From NCBI GenBank assembly GCA_017848795.1, contig JAFIHG010000047.1, positions 1-64,000 on the forward strand: 64,000 nt of DNA, read 5' to 3'. Both the position numbers and the translations under genes were made by a program. The notes under the pieces are model-generated. The model saw only the letters and a list, made by a program, of their open reading frames with translations. It was not told where the DNA came from and did no database searches. The stretch's first letter is position 1. Every line of letters starts with the position of its first letter. Origin of the DNA: Candidatus Nanopelagicales bacterium (GTDB lineage Bacteria > Actinomycetota > Actinomycetes > S36-B12 > CAIYMF01). Below are positions 44,476 to 53,335 of the stretch, one piece after another.

Positions 44476-45753
44476 TCAGTGACCGTCCGGCTCGCGGCCG
44501 GACGGGTGTCGGCCCGCCGCACTCGTCCGGTCCGGCGCCCGGAGCAGCGCCGCCGGCCGCACCGCGTCCGGTCCGAATCGCACGGCTGCCTCATCGGCGA
44601 CCACCTCGGCCTCCCGCCAGCCGATCGCCGGCTCGTCGAAGGCGAGCTGCCGGTCCTGCTGCCCGGCCGGCCCGAGCGACTCGGCGCGCACCCCGACCAG
44701 GCGGACGCGACGCCCGCCGATGCCCATCGCGTCGTACAGCGCGGCCGCCGTCGCGTAGAGATCCTTCGCCACATCAGTCGCCTCGGTGAGCGTGCGCGAG
44801 CGGTTCACGGTGGTGAAGTCCGCGAACCGGATCTTGAGCGCGACGGTACGGGTCACGACCCGCTGCCGTCGGAGCCGGCTCGCGACCCGTTCCGAGAGCC
44901 GCAGCAGCTCGGCGCGTACGGCGACCGGGTCCGACAGGTCACGCGCGAAGGTCTCCTCGGCGCCGATGCTCTTGTCGAGACGGTGCGGTTCCACCGGCCG
45001 CGGGTCGCGGCCCCACGCGAGCTCGTGCAGGTGGGAGCCGAGCGCCGCGCCGAGGCTATGACGCAGCGTCTCGACCGGCGCCCGGGCGAGGTCGCCGACG
45101 GTACGCAGTCCGAGCCGCTCCAGACTCTGCCCGGTGCGCTCGCCGACCCCCCAGAGCACCGACACGGGCAGCGGATGCAGGAAGTCGAGGACCCGCGCGG
45201 TCGGTACGACGAGCAGCCCGTCGGGTTTGGCGTGCGCCCCGGCGAGCTTGGCCACGTGCTTGGTCGCGGCGACCCCGACCGAACAGGTGATGCCCTGCTC
45301 CGCTCGTACCCGCTCGCGGATGTGCCGGCCGATCTCGGCCGGGCGGCCCATGCGGCGTACGGCGGGCGCGACGTCGAGGAACGCCTCGTCGAGCGAGAGC
45401 GGCTCGATCCGGTCGGTCACCTCGCCGAGGATCGCCATGACCTCCTCGGACACCGCCCGGTAGAGCCCCCGGGTCGGCTCGATGAGGACCGCCTGCGGGC
45501 ACAACCGGCGGGCACGCGACATCGGCATCGCCGAGTGCACCCCGAAGCGGCGCGCTTCGTAGGTCGCGGCCAGTACGACGCTGCGCGGCGCATCCGAGCC
45601 GACGATGACCGGGCGGCCCTGCAGCGCAGGCCGAGTACGTAGCTCGCACGAGGCGAAGAACGCGTCCATGTCCACGTGCAGGACGTGACAACCGGTGTCG
45701 TCGGCCCCCAGACCGGCCGGTATCGCGGGCCGGTCCAGCTGGCTGCGGCTCAT
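44476..45753 (-). CDS. dinB: DNA polymerase IV (Y-family)
   Basis: This 425-residue translesion polymerase has HVDMDAFFASCELRTRP with the catalytic Asp, AATYEARRFGVHSAMP, RIEPLSLDEAFLDV with the second acidic pair, helix-hairpin-helix VLWGVGERTGQSLERLGLRTV, and a little-finger domain with KSIGAEETFARDL. The C-terminus after residue 360 does not show a clear QLxLF beta-clamp motif; QDRQLAFDE is the nearest candidate. It follows the HEPN gene by 37 bp, and the SOS box at 46416 lies upstream of both, so damage induction is expected. Confidence 0.95.
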   Translation of the reverse strand: MSRSQLDRPAIPAGLGADDTGCHVLHVDMDAFFASCELRTRPALQGRPVIVGSDAPRSVVLAATYEARRFGVHSAMPMSRARRLCPQAVLIEPTRGLYRAVSEEVMAILGEVTDRIEPLSLDEAFLDVAPAVRRMGRPAEIGRHIRERVRAEQGITCSVGVAATKHVAKLAGAHAKPDGLLVVPTARVLDFLHPLPVSVLWGVGERTGQSLERLGLRTVGDLARAPVETLRHSLGAALGSHLHELAWGRDPRPVEPHRLDKSIGAEETFARDLSDPVAVRAELLRLSERVASRLRRQRVVTRTVALKIRFADFTTVNRSRTLTEATDVAKDLYATAAALYDAMGIGGRRVRLVGVRAESLGPAGQQDRQLAFDEPAIGWREAEVVADEAAVRFGPDAVRPAALLRAPDRTSAAGRHPSGREPDGH

Positions 45754-45790
45754 CCTCGGATTAGAGCAGCACCGGCAGGCGGCGCATCGT

Positions 45791-46279
45791 TCAACCCGCC
45801 AGCAACAGCTGGTCGCCGGTGACCGGCGTCGGTTGACCGAGCCGCGCGGCGACGACCGCGAGATAGGCCTCGGCCGCCCGGACCAGGTCGTCCGCCTCGC
45901 GTTCGCTGACCGCGCCCGGGACACCGGCCTCGGCCGCCGCGCGGGCCGCCGCGCCGGCGGCGAAGAATCCGACCCATTCGCCGAGTTCGGGAACGGCCTC
46001 GGCCACGAGGACCCAGGCGCTGCGCGGGCCGCCGCGCGGCGCGTGCGCTGGTGGCAGCGATGCGAGCAGCGCTGCACTCGCGCGCAACGCCGCCAAGTGG
46101 GCACGGGCGAACCGGTCGTTGGCCGCCGGCTCGCCCGCGGCGGCCAGCAGGCTGCGCGCGGCGGCCGCCAACAGCTCGCGGCTCTGCCGCGTCGTTCCCG
46201 CCGCGCCGGGCACGCGCTCCGCTGTCCCACGGATCGTCCGTGCCGTCGTCGTCCCCTCTGTCATCACCTCGGTCGTCAC
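45791..46279 (-). CDS. SAV_6107-type HEPN-domain protein
   Basis: This 162-residue all-helical protein resembles the actinobacterial SAV_6107 HEPN family (RQSRELLAAAARSLLAAAGE, NDRFARAHLAALRASAALLAS, DDLVRAAEAYLAVVAARLG). It is recognised mainly by pattern and its place upstream of dinB. HEPN proteins can be ribonucleases, but the RxxxxH catalytic motif is not obvious, so nuclease activity is not claimed. GTG 46279 is the likely start (or ATG 15 nt later). Confidence 0.7.
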   Translation of the reverse strand: MTTEVMTEGTTTARTIRGTAERVPGAAGTTRQSRELLAAAARSLLAAAGEPAANDRFARAHLAALRASAALLASLPPAHAPRGGPRSAWVLVAEAVPELGEWVGFFAAGAAARAAAEAGVPGAVSEREADDLVRAAEAYLAVVAARLGQPTPVTGDQLLLAG

Positions 46280-46415
46280 CTCATGTCGTCCTCTCGCTCG
46301 TCGTCGCGTGCGTGACCGCCGCGGTGCCGGCCGTCGGTGCTTCCCTCACTGCCGGCCGGCGCCGCTTCGTCCCGAACGGCGTCCGGCGGACCTGTCGCCG
46401 CGAGCTGACGGTCCA

Positions 46416-46473
46416 TCGAACACACGTTCGACCACGTTCGCCACTCTAGACACGGGGTCCGACAGCGGGTCAA
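46416..46473 (-). promoter_or_regulatory. SOS box and promoter for the HEPN-dinB unit
   Basis: TCGAAC-ACAC-GTTCGA at 46416-46431 is a perfect match to the mycobacterial/actinobacterial LexA box. Reading leftward, it is preceded by TAGAGT (complement of 46443-46448), a TANNNT -10, and TTGACC (46468-46473), a -35 with a 19-nt spacer. The box therefore covers the region just after the predicted start point, ideal for LexA repression. Confidence 0.85.
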
Positions 46474-46528
46474 GCCGCAACGCGCGACCACCACGGGTCG
46501 ACAGCGGTACCGGCTACCCTCCGAGGGC

Positions 46529-47098
46529 ATGGAGCCCCAGGACACCGCCGACGCCGCCGACGGCATCGCGGACGACGGCACGCTGTCGGCCGCTCCTCAG
46601 GCGGTCGCCGGTCTTCCCGCGGGCGCCCGCCGGGTGGCCGACCGGCTCGCGGCGCTGGGTGTGCGCGGCGCGGTCCGCGCGCTTCCCGAACCAGCGCCGA
46701 CCGCGGTGACCGCGGCAGCCCAGCTCGGGGTCGACGTCGGCGCGATCGCCAACTCACTGGTCTTCGACGCCGACGGCACGCCGTTGCTGGTGCTGACCTC
46801 GGGCGCGCACCGCGCCGACGTGGTGCGCCTGGCCGCGCTCGTCGGGGCCGCGCGGGTGCGGCGCGCGAGCCCCGAGTTCGTCCGTTCTCACACCGGCCAG
46901 CCGATCGGCGGCGTCGCCCCTGTCGGGCATCCGCACCCCTTGCGCACGCTCGTCGACGTCGACCTGTCACGGTTCCCGCAGGTATGGGCGGCGGGTGGCC
47001 ATCCCCACTACGTGTTCCCGACGACGTACGACGAGTTGCTGCGCGTCACGGTCGGCGAGGCGGCCGAGGTCGGCGAGGGCGCCGCCGGCCCGGCATAG
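46529..47098 (+). CDS. YbaK/EbsC-family aminoacyl-tRNA deacylase
   Basis: This 189-residue protein has the YbaK fold: VDVGAIANSLVFDADGTPLLVLTSGAHRAD shortened here to residues about 70-99, ARRVRRASPE-type helix, TGQPIGGVAPVGHPHPLRT with the conserved GxxPxGH, and VWAAGGHPHYVFPTTYDELLRVT. It hydrolyses mischarged tRNAs (Cys-tRNAPro type or Ala-tRNAPro type; subtype not assigned). TACCCT lies 8 nt before ATG 46529 and there is no Shine-Dalgarno, so the transcript is probably leaderless. Confidence 0.9.
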   Translation: MEPQDTADAADGIADDGTLSAAPQAVAGLPAGARRVADRLAALGVRGAVRALPEPAPTAVTAAAQLGVDVGAIANSLVFDADGTPLLVLTSGAHRADVVRLAALVGAARVRRASPEFVRSHTGQPIGGVAPVGHPHPLRTLVDVDLSRFPQVWAAGGHPHYVFPTTYDELLRVTVGEAAEVGEGAAGPA

Positions 47099-47164
47099 CA
47101 GGATGGCGCGCGGGCTCCCGCCGGGACGCCGCTTCGCCACTCGAGGGATCGACGAGAGAACCGC

Positions 47165-48355
47165 ATGACCGACGGCATGTCCTCATCCCGGCCGGCTACG
47201 GCCGCCGACCGGCTCGCCCCGCAGGTACCCGACGAGGCGATGGTGCTGCACATCGGGACGCACAAGACCGGGACGACCGCGCTGCAGAGCGCGCTGAAGG
47301 CGCGCCGCCACGAGCTGAAGGAACTCGGCGTCACCTACCCGCTGGGTCACCGCCAGCAGCACCGCGCGTGCATGGCCTTGGTGGAGCGCGAGTTCGGGTG
47401 GGCACCGAACCGCCCGAGCGAGGTGTACCGCAGGACGTGGTCGCGGTTCGCGGACAAGGTGCGCCCGATCCGGGGACGCGTGCTGATCAGCAGCGAGTGG
47501 CTCTGCCAGGCCGATGACGAACAGGCCGCACGTGCCGTGGACAGCCTCGGGGCGGACCGGGTCCACGTCCTCGTCGCCTTCCGCGCGCTGTCCCGCATCC
47601 TGCCCTCGTCCTGGCAGCAGTACCTGAAGAACGGCTGGACGGCGAGGTACGACGAGTGGCTCGGGTACGTCCTCGCCGACCCGCCGTCGCCGAAGGCGAA
47701 CTCGTCGTTCTGGCAGCGCAACGACCTGCCCCGGACACTGCAGCGCTGGTCGGGACTGATCGGCGCGGACCGGATCACCGTCGTCGTCTCGGACGAGGCC
47801 GACCGCGAGCGGCTGCCGCACACGCTGGCCGACCTGCTCGGTGTCCCGCGCGAGACGATGAACCCGCCCGGGGATGCGGCGGTGCGCAGCAACCGGTCGT
47901 TGTCGGTGCCCGAGGCGGAGCTGCTGCTGCAGGTGAATCCGCTGGCACGGGAGCTGATGTCGGCCCAGCAGTACACCGCCCTGGTCCGCAACGGCGCCGC
48001 GGAGAAGATGGTCGAGGGACGCATGCCGGCTGCTGACGAGCCGCGGCTCGGGATCCCGGGGTGGGCGCTCGATCGCGTCTGCGAGCTGAGCCGCCGGCAC
48101 GCCGAGGCGCTGCGCGAGAGCGGGGTGCGCATCATCGGTGATCCGGCCACCCTGGAAGCGGTGCCGGACCCGGTCGAGACCGCACCGACTTCCCAGGTGC
48201 CCGCCGACGCGGCAGCGCTCGCGCTGCTCGGCACTCTCGAGGTGGCGGTGCAGGGCGCGGGCAAACCGGTCACCGGAACCTCGACGCGGGAACTGGTCGG
48301 CGAGGTGAGTCGGCGCGCCCGTGCCCGGCTGCGCCGCGCGCCGCGCGAGGGCTAG
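47165..48355 (+). CDS. Sulfotransferase-like P-loop protein
   Basis: This 396-residue protein starts its fold with VLHIGTHKTGTTALQSALKA (about 27-46), the 5'-phosphosulfate-binding loop of sulfotransferases (HxGxxKTGTT). GRVLISSEWL, RVHVLVAFRALSRILPSSWQQYLK (3'-phosphate site-like) and ITVVVSDEADRERLPHTLADLLGVP follow. It probably transfers a sulfo group from PAPS to an unknown small molecule or glycan; no PAPS-generating genes are nearby. Clear GAGAGAA before the ATG. Confidence 0.75.
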   Translation: MTDGMSSSRPATAADRLAPQVPDEAMVLHIGTHKTGTTALQSALKARRHELKELGVTYPLGHRQQHRACMALVEREFGWAPNRPSEVYRRTWSRFADKVRPIRGRVLISSEWLCQADDEQAARAVDSLGADRVHVLVAFRALSRILPSSWQQYLKNGWTARYDEWLGYVLADPPSPKANSSFWQRNDLPRTLQRWSGLIGADRITVVVSDEADRERLPHTLADLLGVPRETMNPPGDAAVRSNRSLSVPEAELLLQVNPLARELMSAQQYTALVRNGAAEKMVEGRMPAADEPRLGIPGWALDRVCELSRRHAEALRESGVRIIGDPATLEAVPDPVETAPTSQVPADAAALALLGTLEVAVQGAGKPVTGTSTRELVGEVSRRARARLRRAPREG

Positions 48356-48367
48356 ACCGGTCCGCGC

Positions 48368-49063
48368 ATGGTGCCCCAGCCCCCGCCGGCCGTCGTCGCG
48401 CTGCACGTCTGGGGCACCGGCAGGCTCGCCGGTGCGCTGCGGATGGCGACGACCCGACCGGCGCTGCGGCGCCTGCCCGGCGTCCGTTTCGTCACGCTGC
48501 TCGGGACCGGGTCGGGCCGGTCGTTCGCGCTCCGCGACGCCGACCTGTCGCACTGGGCGGTGCTCTCCTGCTGGGAATCAGCGACGGCGTTCAGGGCGTA
48601 CGAACAGTCCGTCCCCTTCCGTTCCTGGCAGCGCGTCGCACACGAGAGCGCGCGTTTCGTGCTGCGACCGTTGCGCTCCCGCGGCCGCTGGTCGGGCCGC
48701 CGGCCGTTCGGCGATCCGGCACCGGCCGCCTGGACCGGGCCGGTCGCCGCTGTGACCCGAGCGCGCGTACGGCCGGTGCACTGGCCGGCGTTCTGGCGTG
48801 CCGTGGCGCCGGTCGCCGACGACGCGCACCGCGGCGCCGGTCCGTCGTTCGCGATCGCGATCGGCGAGGCGCCCGTCGGGCTGCAGGGGACGTTCTCGGT
48901 GTGGCGTGACACCGCGTCGTTGGACGACTTCGCGTACGCCCGCGAGCCGCACCGCGACGTCATCCGCCGGACGCAGGAGTCCGGGTGGTACGCCGAGGAG
49001 CTCTTCGCGCGGTTCGCCGTCCTCGACATGTCAGGGACGTACCGCGCCTCCCCCGTGACCTGA
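48368..49063 (+). CDS. CrtA-like (spheroidene monooxygenase family) protein
   Basis: The 231-residue protein ends in SFAIAIGEAPVGLQGTFSVW then DFAYAREPHRDVIRRTQESGW and YAEELFARFAVL, features shared with spheroidene monooxygenase CrtA, which adds keto groups to acyclic carotenoids. Further N-terminal segments (RFVTLLGTGSGRSFALRDAD, WAVLSCWESATAFRAYE) also fit. Carotenoid genes start 6 kb away, so a role in making a ketocarotenoid is plausible; a broader heme-dependent monooxygenase role is possible. Confidence 0.7.
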   Translation: MVPQPPPAVVALHVWGTGRLAGALRMATTRPALRRLPGVRFVTLLGTGSGRSFALRDADLSHWAVLSCWESATAFRAYEQSVPFRSWQRVAHESARFVLRPLRSRGRWSGRRPFGDPAPAAWTGPVAAVTRARVRPVHWPAFWRAVAPVADDAHRGAGPSFAIAIGEAPVGLQGTFSVWRDTASLDDFAYAREPHRDVIRRTQESGWYAEELFARFAVLDMSGTYRASPVT

Positions 49064-49077
49064 ACGGCACCGACCCG

Positions 49078-49758
49078 CTATGCCTCCAGGCGGTACCCGA
49101 CACCGCGGACCGTGACCAGCCGCGCCGGCCGGCCCGGGTCGTCCTCGATCTTGGCGCGCAGCCGCTTCACATGGACGTCGAGCGTCTTGCCGTCACCGAC
49201 GTAGTCGGCGCCCCACACCCGGTCGATGAGCTGGCCGCGGGTGAGCACGCGTCCCGCGTTGCGCAACAGCACCTCGAGCAGCTCGAACTCCTTGAGCGGC
49301 ATCGATACCGGGTCTCCGTTCACCGTCACGACATGCCGCTCGACGTCCATGCGCACCGGGCCGACCTGCAGCGTGGACGGTGCGAGGTCCTCGAGGCCAC
49401 TTCGGCGCCGGAGAACGGCGCGGATCCGAGCCACGAGCTCACGCGAGCTGAACGGCTTGGTGACGTAGTCGTCGGCGCCCAGCTCGAGGCCCACGACCTT
49501 GTCGACCTCGCTGTCCTTGGCCGTGAGCATGATGATCGGGACGTCGGAGCGCTGACGCAGCCGGCGGCACACCTCGTTCCCCGACATGCCGGGCAGCATC
49601 AGGTCCAGCAGCACCACATCAGCACCGCTCCGGTCGTGCGCGACGAGGGCGTCCGGCCCGGTCGCGACCGTCTCGACCAGGAACCCCTCCTTGCCGAGCA
49701 TGTAGGACAACGCCTCGGAGAAGGACTCCTCGTCCTCTACGACGAGAACCCGACTCAC
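49078..49758 (-). CDS. regX3: Response regulator RegX3 (OmpR/PhoB type)
   Basis: The protein has 226 residues from GTG 49758. The receiver domain has the acidic pair VEDEES, the phospho-acceptor Asp in ADVVLLDLMLPG, and Lys in DDYVTKPFSSRELVARI. The winged helix has FELLEVLLRNAGRVLTRGQL and HVKRLRAKIEDDPGRP. It is the partner of SenX3 encoded immediately upstream, and next to pstSCAB, which it is expected to activate under phosphate limitation. It is convergent with the CrtA-like gene (14 bp between stops). Confidence 0.93.
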   Translation of the reverse strand: MSRVLVVEDEESFSEALSYMLGKEGFLVETVATGPDALVAHDRSGADVVLLDLMLPGMSGNEVCRRLRQRSDVPIIMLTAKDSEVDKVVGLELGADDYVTKPFSSRELVARIRAVLRRRSGLEDLAPSTLQVGPVRMDVERHVVTVNGDPVSMPLKEFELLEVLLRNAGRVLTRGQLIDRVWGADYVGDGKTLDVHVKRLRAKIEDDPGRPARLVTVRGVGYRLEA

Positions 49759-49768
49759 TGTGCCTGAC

Positions 49769-50995
49769 TCACTGTGCCCGGATCCCTGCGACCGGCTCTG
49801 CCTCCTGGTACGGCGGCGCCGTCGTGGCACCGACCAGCTGGGGTGCTACCGGCAGTCGCAGCGTGAACGTCGAGCCGTGCCCCGGCGCGCTCCGGACGGT
49901 GCACTCACCGCCGTGGTTCAAGCAGATGTGCTTGACGATCGCGAGGCCGAGCCCGGTACCACCGGTCGCCCGCGAGCGTCCATGGTCGACCCGGTAGAAG
50001 CGTTCGAAGATGCGGGCGTGCTCGGCGGGCGGGATCCCGATGCCCTGGTCGGTGACGGCGAGCTCGACGAGGGCGGGCTCACCGCTCGCGCCCGCGACGA
50101 GCTCGGCCGTGACCGAGACCTGTGTACCGGTCGGCGAGTACGCGAGGGCATTCGTCACGAGGTTGCGCAGCGCGGTGACCAGCTGGACGTCCTCACCCAG
50201 CACCGTCACGCCCGGCACGGCGCTCGCCACCACATCGATCTCGCGCGCGAGCGCGGCGGTCCGCGTGGCCTCGAGCGCTTCACGCACCACATCGGCGACC
50301 CGGACCGGGACAGCGGGTGCGGCGCGCTCGGCCCCTTGCAGGCGTGAAAGGTCGATGAGGTCGTTGACCAGGTTGGAGAGCCGCTGCGACTCGGTCTGCA
50401 TCCGCTGGGCGAACCGGCGAACATCCGCCGGTTCGTCGCTCGCCGCAAGAACCGCCTCGGAGAGCAGCGAGAGGGCGCCGACGGGGGTCTTCAACTCGTG
50501 GCTCACGTTGGCGACGAAGTCGCGCCGTACAGCGTCGATCCGAGCCGCCTGTGAGACGTCCTCGAGCAGTACCAGGATCGTTCGTGACGACAGCGGCGCC
50601 ACCCGTATCCGCACCGGTACGACGTCGCGGCGCAGCGGTGGCTTGCGCAGCTCGAGGTCGAGCTCACGGATGACGCCGTCCCGGCGCACTTGCGAGATCA
50701 GCGTGTCGATCTCGGGTACCGCGATCCGGTCTCCTGCCACGACGCCGAGGACGACGGCCTGCGCGGATGCGCGCAGCACCCGCTCCTCGCGGTCGACGAC
50801 GAGTGCGGGACCCGGCAGTACCGACAGCAGGCGCACCGCGTCGTCCGACAGCCGCGGGGCGCCGGTCGAGCGGGTGCCCGGCTGGAGCCGACGGCCGTAC
50901 CGGGCGCCCAGGACGGTCAGCGCCCCGGCGAGGATCCCGAGCAAGACCGCGACGGGCAGTGCGAGTTCGCTGTCCACGGGCCACACGATAGGCAC
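49769..50995 (-). CDS. senX3: Sensor histidine kinase SenX3
   Basis: This 408-residue kinase has an N-terminal hydrophobic helix (LPVAVLLGILAGALTVLGA), a PAS-like domain (SVLPGPALVVDREERVLRAS), the phospho-acceptor FVANVSHELKTPVGALSLL and an ATPase domain with ALRNLVTNALAYSP (N box), VTDQGIGIPPAEHARIFERFYRV (G1) and GTGLGLAIVKHI (G2). SenX3 senses phosphate supply through the Pst system in mycobacteria. Divergent from pstS. Confidence 0.93.
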   Translation of the reverse strand: MPIVWPVDSELALPVAVLLGILAGALTVLGARYGRRLQPGTRSTGAPRLSDDAVRLLSVLPGPALVVDREERVLRASAQAVVLGVVAGDRIAVPEIDTLISQVRRDGVIRELDLELRKPPLRRDVVPVRIRVAPLSSRTILVLLEDVSQAARIDAVRRDFVANVSHELKTPVGALSLLSEAVLAASDEPADVRRFAQRMQTESQRLSNLVNDLIDLSRLQGAERAAPAVPVRVADVVREALEATRTAALAREIDVVASAVPGVTVLGEDVQLVTALRNLVTNALAYSPTGTQVSVTAELVAGASGEPALVELAVTDQGIGIPPAEHARIFERFYRVDHGRSRATGGTGLGLAIVKHICLNHGGECTVRSAPGHGSTFTLRLPVAPQLVGATTAPPYQEAEPVAGIRAQ

Positions 50996-51071
50996 AGCGC
51001 GGCGGTCCGTCGTCCACCTGTCGCCGCGCCGCCACCTCTCCGGAGATGCGCCGCGCAGCGCGGCGGCAAAG

Positions 51072-51126
51072 CGTCATCAGGCGTTCACCTCCCGTTCAGA
51101 TTCGGTACCGCGGTCGGTCATCCGGC
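51072..51126. promoter_or_regulatory. PHO-box array: five 11-bp direct-repeat units
   Basis: Units start at 51072 (CGTCA), 51083 (GTTCACC), 51094 (GTTCA), 51105 (GTACC) and 51116 (GGTCA), each exactly 11 bp apart. GTTCACC-type 11-bp repeats are the PhoP/RegX3 binding pattern in actinobacteria. The array lies between senX3 and pstS, 50 bp before the pstS start. The two best matches are 51083 and 51094. Confidence 0.85.
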
Positions 51127-51175
51127 CGCCCTAGCTTCGGCGACGACAGAGCAACGACGACACAGGAGAAGCCAC

Positions 51176-52303
51176 GTGGCGAACCACCGAACCGGGCGGC
51201 TCGCCGCCATCGCGCTCGCCGGCGCGCTGGTCGCGACCGGCTGCGGCGCGGACGCCGGCAGCGATCCGGCCGGAGCGGTCTCGACCGAGACCGCGCAGAG
51301 CGGGACCTCGGGCCGAGGACAGCTCGACTGCGCCACCGGAGCACTGACTGCGTCCGGGTCAAGCGCACAGGCCAACGCCATCGCGGCGTGGGCCAATGCC
51401 TACCAGGGCGCGTGCCCGGACGCGACGATCGACTATCAGCCGAACGGCTCGGGCGCAGGGGTCCAGGACTTCATCAACGCGCAGACCGCGTTCGCCGGGT
51501 CGGACTCCGCGCTGTCGAGTGCGGAGAAGGCGGAAGCGGACGCGCGGTGCGCCGCCGGGCCCGCCATCGACCTCCCGGTGGTCGGTGGCGCGGTCGTGGC
51601 CGCTTACCGGGTCGACGGTGTGGAGAGCCTGGTGCTCACGCCGCAGCTCCTGGCCGGCATCTTCGCCGACGCCGTCACCCGTTGGAACGCACCCGAGATC
51701 GCTGCGGCCAACCCAGGGGTAGCCCTGCCGGACGCACCGATCGTGCACTTCCACCGCAGCGACTCCTCCGGCACCACCGACAACTTCACCAAGTACCTGT
51801 CAGCCACGGCCGCAGACGCATGGACGTTCCCCGGCGGCAAGGACTGGAGCGCTCCCGGCGGGCAGGGGGCGAAGGGCTCCGACGGTGTCGCGAACGCCGT
51901 CGCGAGCACCCCGAACTCGATCGGCTATCTGGAGCTGTCCTACGCCCGCAGTGCCGGGCTCCGCTCGGCGGCGATCGACAACGGGGCCGGACCGGTGGAG
52001 GCGACCAGCGCGAGCGCCGCACGGACCATTTCGCAGGCCGAGGTGGTCGGGAGCGGGCACGACCTCGTCCTCTCCCTCGACTACGCCACGAAGGCGCCCG
52101 GGGCGTACCCGCTCGTGCTCGTGACCTACGAGATCGCCTGCGAGCGGGGCGGTGACCCGGAGACCGCGCAACTGACGAAGTCGTTCCTCTCCTACGTCGT
52201 CAGCGATGCCGGGCAGTCCGTGCTCGAGGAGATCGGATACGTCCCGGTCGAAGGCGCCCTGCTGGACAAGGTGCGCGCCGCAGTCGACGCGATGTCGGTC
52301 TGA
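51176..52303 (+). CDS. pstS: Phosphate-binding lipoprotein PstS
   Basis: The 375-residue protein runs from GTG 51176 with AGGAGAA just before it. A signal peptide ends in the lipobox LVATGC, so it is membrane-anchored on the outer face. Phosphate ligands are in TASGSSAQANAI, AFAGSDSALS and RSDSSGTTDNFTKYL; NAVASTPNSIGYLELSYA is conserved. It captures phosphate for PstCAB. First gene of the operon behind the PHO-box array. Confidence 0.96.
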   Translation: MANHRTGRLAAIALAGALVATGCGADAGSDPAGAVSTETAQSGTSGRGQLDCATGALTASGSSAQANAIAAWANAYQGACPDATIDYQPNGSGAGVQDFINAQTAFAGSDSALSSAEKAEADARCAAGPAIDLPVVGGAVVAAYRVDGVESLVLTPQLLAGIFADAVTRWNAPEIAAANPGVALPDAPIVHFHRSDSSGTTDNFTKYLSATAADAWTFPGGKDWSAPGGQGAKGSDGVANAVASTPNSIGYLELSYARSAGLRSAAIDNGAGPVEATSASAARTISQAEVVGSGHDLVLSLDYATKAPGAYPLVLVTYEIACERGGDPETAQLTKSFLSYVVSDAGQSVLEEIGYVPVEGALLDKVRAAVDAMSV

Positions 52304-52330
52304 GCGGCACCAGGCGGCAGGAGGACACCG

Positions 52331-53335
52331 ATGGGCACCACACCCCGGCTCGACCCGGCACTCGCCACGTCGCCCGACGAAGACGCGTCGCGACAGGTCC
52401 TCGGGCCGGCCGAGCGGCGCGGGGACCAGGTCTTCCGCGCCGTGAGCCGGGGTGCCGCCCAGCTGATTCTGCTGCTGCTCGCGGCGATCGCGTTGTTCCT
52501 CGTCTGGCGTGCCTTCCCTGCATTCCAGGCGAACACCGCGAGTTTCCTCACCACCACCGCATGGTTCCCCGACCAGGACCCGCCAGTGTTCGGGATCGCC
52601 GCCCTGGCGTTCGGGACGGTCCTCACGGCCGCCGTCGCGATGGTGCTCGCCGTACCGGTCGGCTACGGGATCGCCCTGTTCACCGTCTTCTACGCCGACA
52701 GGCGGGTCGGTGCGGCAGCCGGCTTCATCACCGACCTGCTGGCAGCGGTGCCGAGCATCGTGTTCGGACTCTGGGGCCTGGCGGTGCTGCAGCCTCACCT
52801 CGGCGGTCTCGGGCAATGGCTGAACACGTACCTCGGTGCGATTCCGTTGTTCCGCAACGACTCGGGGCTCTACACGAAGTCGATCCTCGTCGCCGGGATC
52901 GTCCTCGCGATCATGGTGCTGCCTACCGTGTCCGCGCTGTCCCGTGAGGTGTTCGTGCGGGTGCCGGCGACGCACGTCGAAGCCGCCCTCGCACTCGGTG
53001 CCACGCGCTGGGAGATGGTGCGCGCCTCAGTGCTGCCCTTCGCCCGGCCCGGCATGGTGTCGGCGGCGATGCTGGGCCTCGGGCGCGCGCTCGGCGAGAC
53101 GATCGCCGTCGCGCTGGTGCTGTCCGCGGCGTTCGACGTCAGCTGGCAGCTCAGCGAGCCGGGCGGCAACACCTTCGCGGCGAACATCGCCCTGAAGTGG
53201 AACGAGGCCGGACCGATCGGGCTCTCCGCCCTCATCGCGAGCGGACTCGTGTTGTTCGCCCTCACCCTCGCGGTCAACGTCACCGCTCGGGCGATCCTGG
53301 CCCGCCGCGCCCGCTTCTCGGGAGGGGCAGCATGA
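52331..53335 (+). CDS. pstC: Phosphate ABC transporter permease PstC
   Basis: This 334-residue inner-membrane permease has about six helices, from [20 protein letters not shown] (about 38). The ABC coupling motif is [25 protein letters not shown] near residue 219; [15 protein letters not shown] follows. It forms the channel with PstA; the stop overlaps the pstA start (ATGA). Confidence 0.96.
   Translation: MGTTPRLDPALATSPDEDASRQVLGPAERRGDQVFRAVSRGAAQLILLLLAAIALFLVWRAFPAFQANTASFLTTTAWFPDQDPPVFGIAALAFGTVLTAAVAMVLAVPVGYGIALFTVFYADRRVGAAAGFITDLLAAVPSIVFGLWGLAVLQPHLGGLGQWLNTYLGAIPLFRNDSGLYTKSILVAGIVLAIMVLPTVSALSREVFVRVPATHVEAALALGATRWEMVRASVLPFARPGMVSAAMLGLGRALGETIAVALVLSAAFDVSWQLSEPGGNTFAANIALKWNEAGPIGLSALIASGLVLFALTLAVNVTARAILARRARFSGGAA

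Noticed and set aside
46276-46416. 46-codon ORF directly after the SOS box
   Set aside because: It has no ribosome-binding site, is hydrophilic low-complexity sequence, and most likely forms the leader of the HEPN-dinB transcript.
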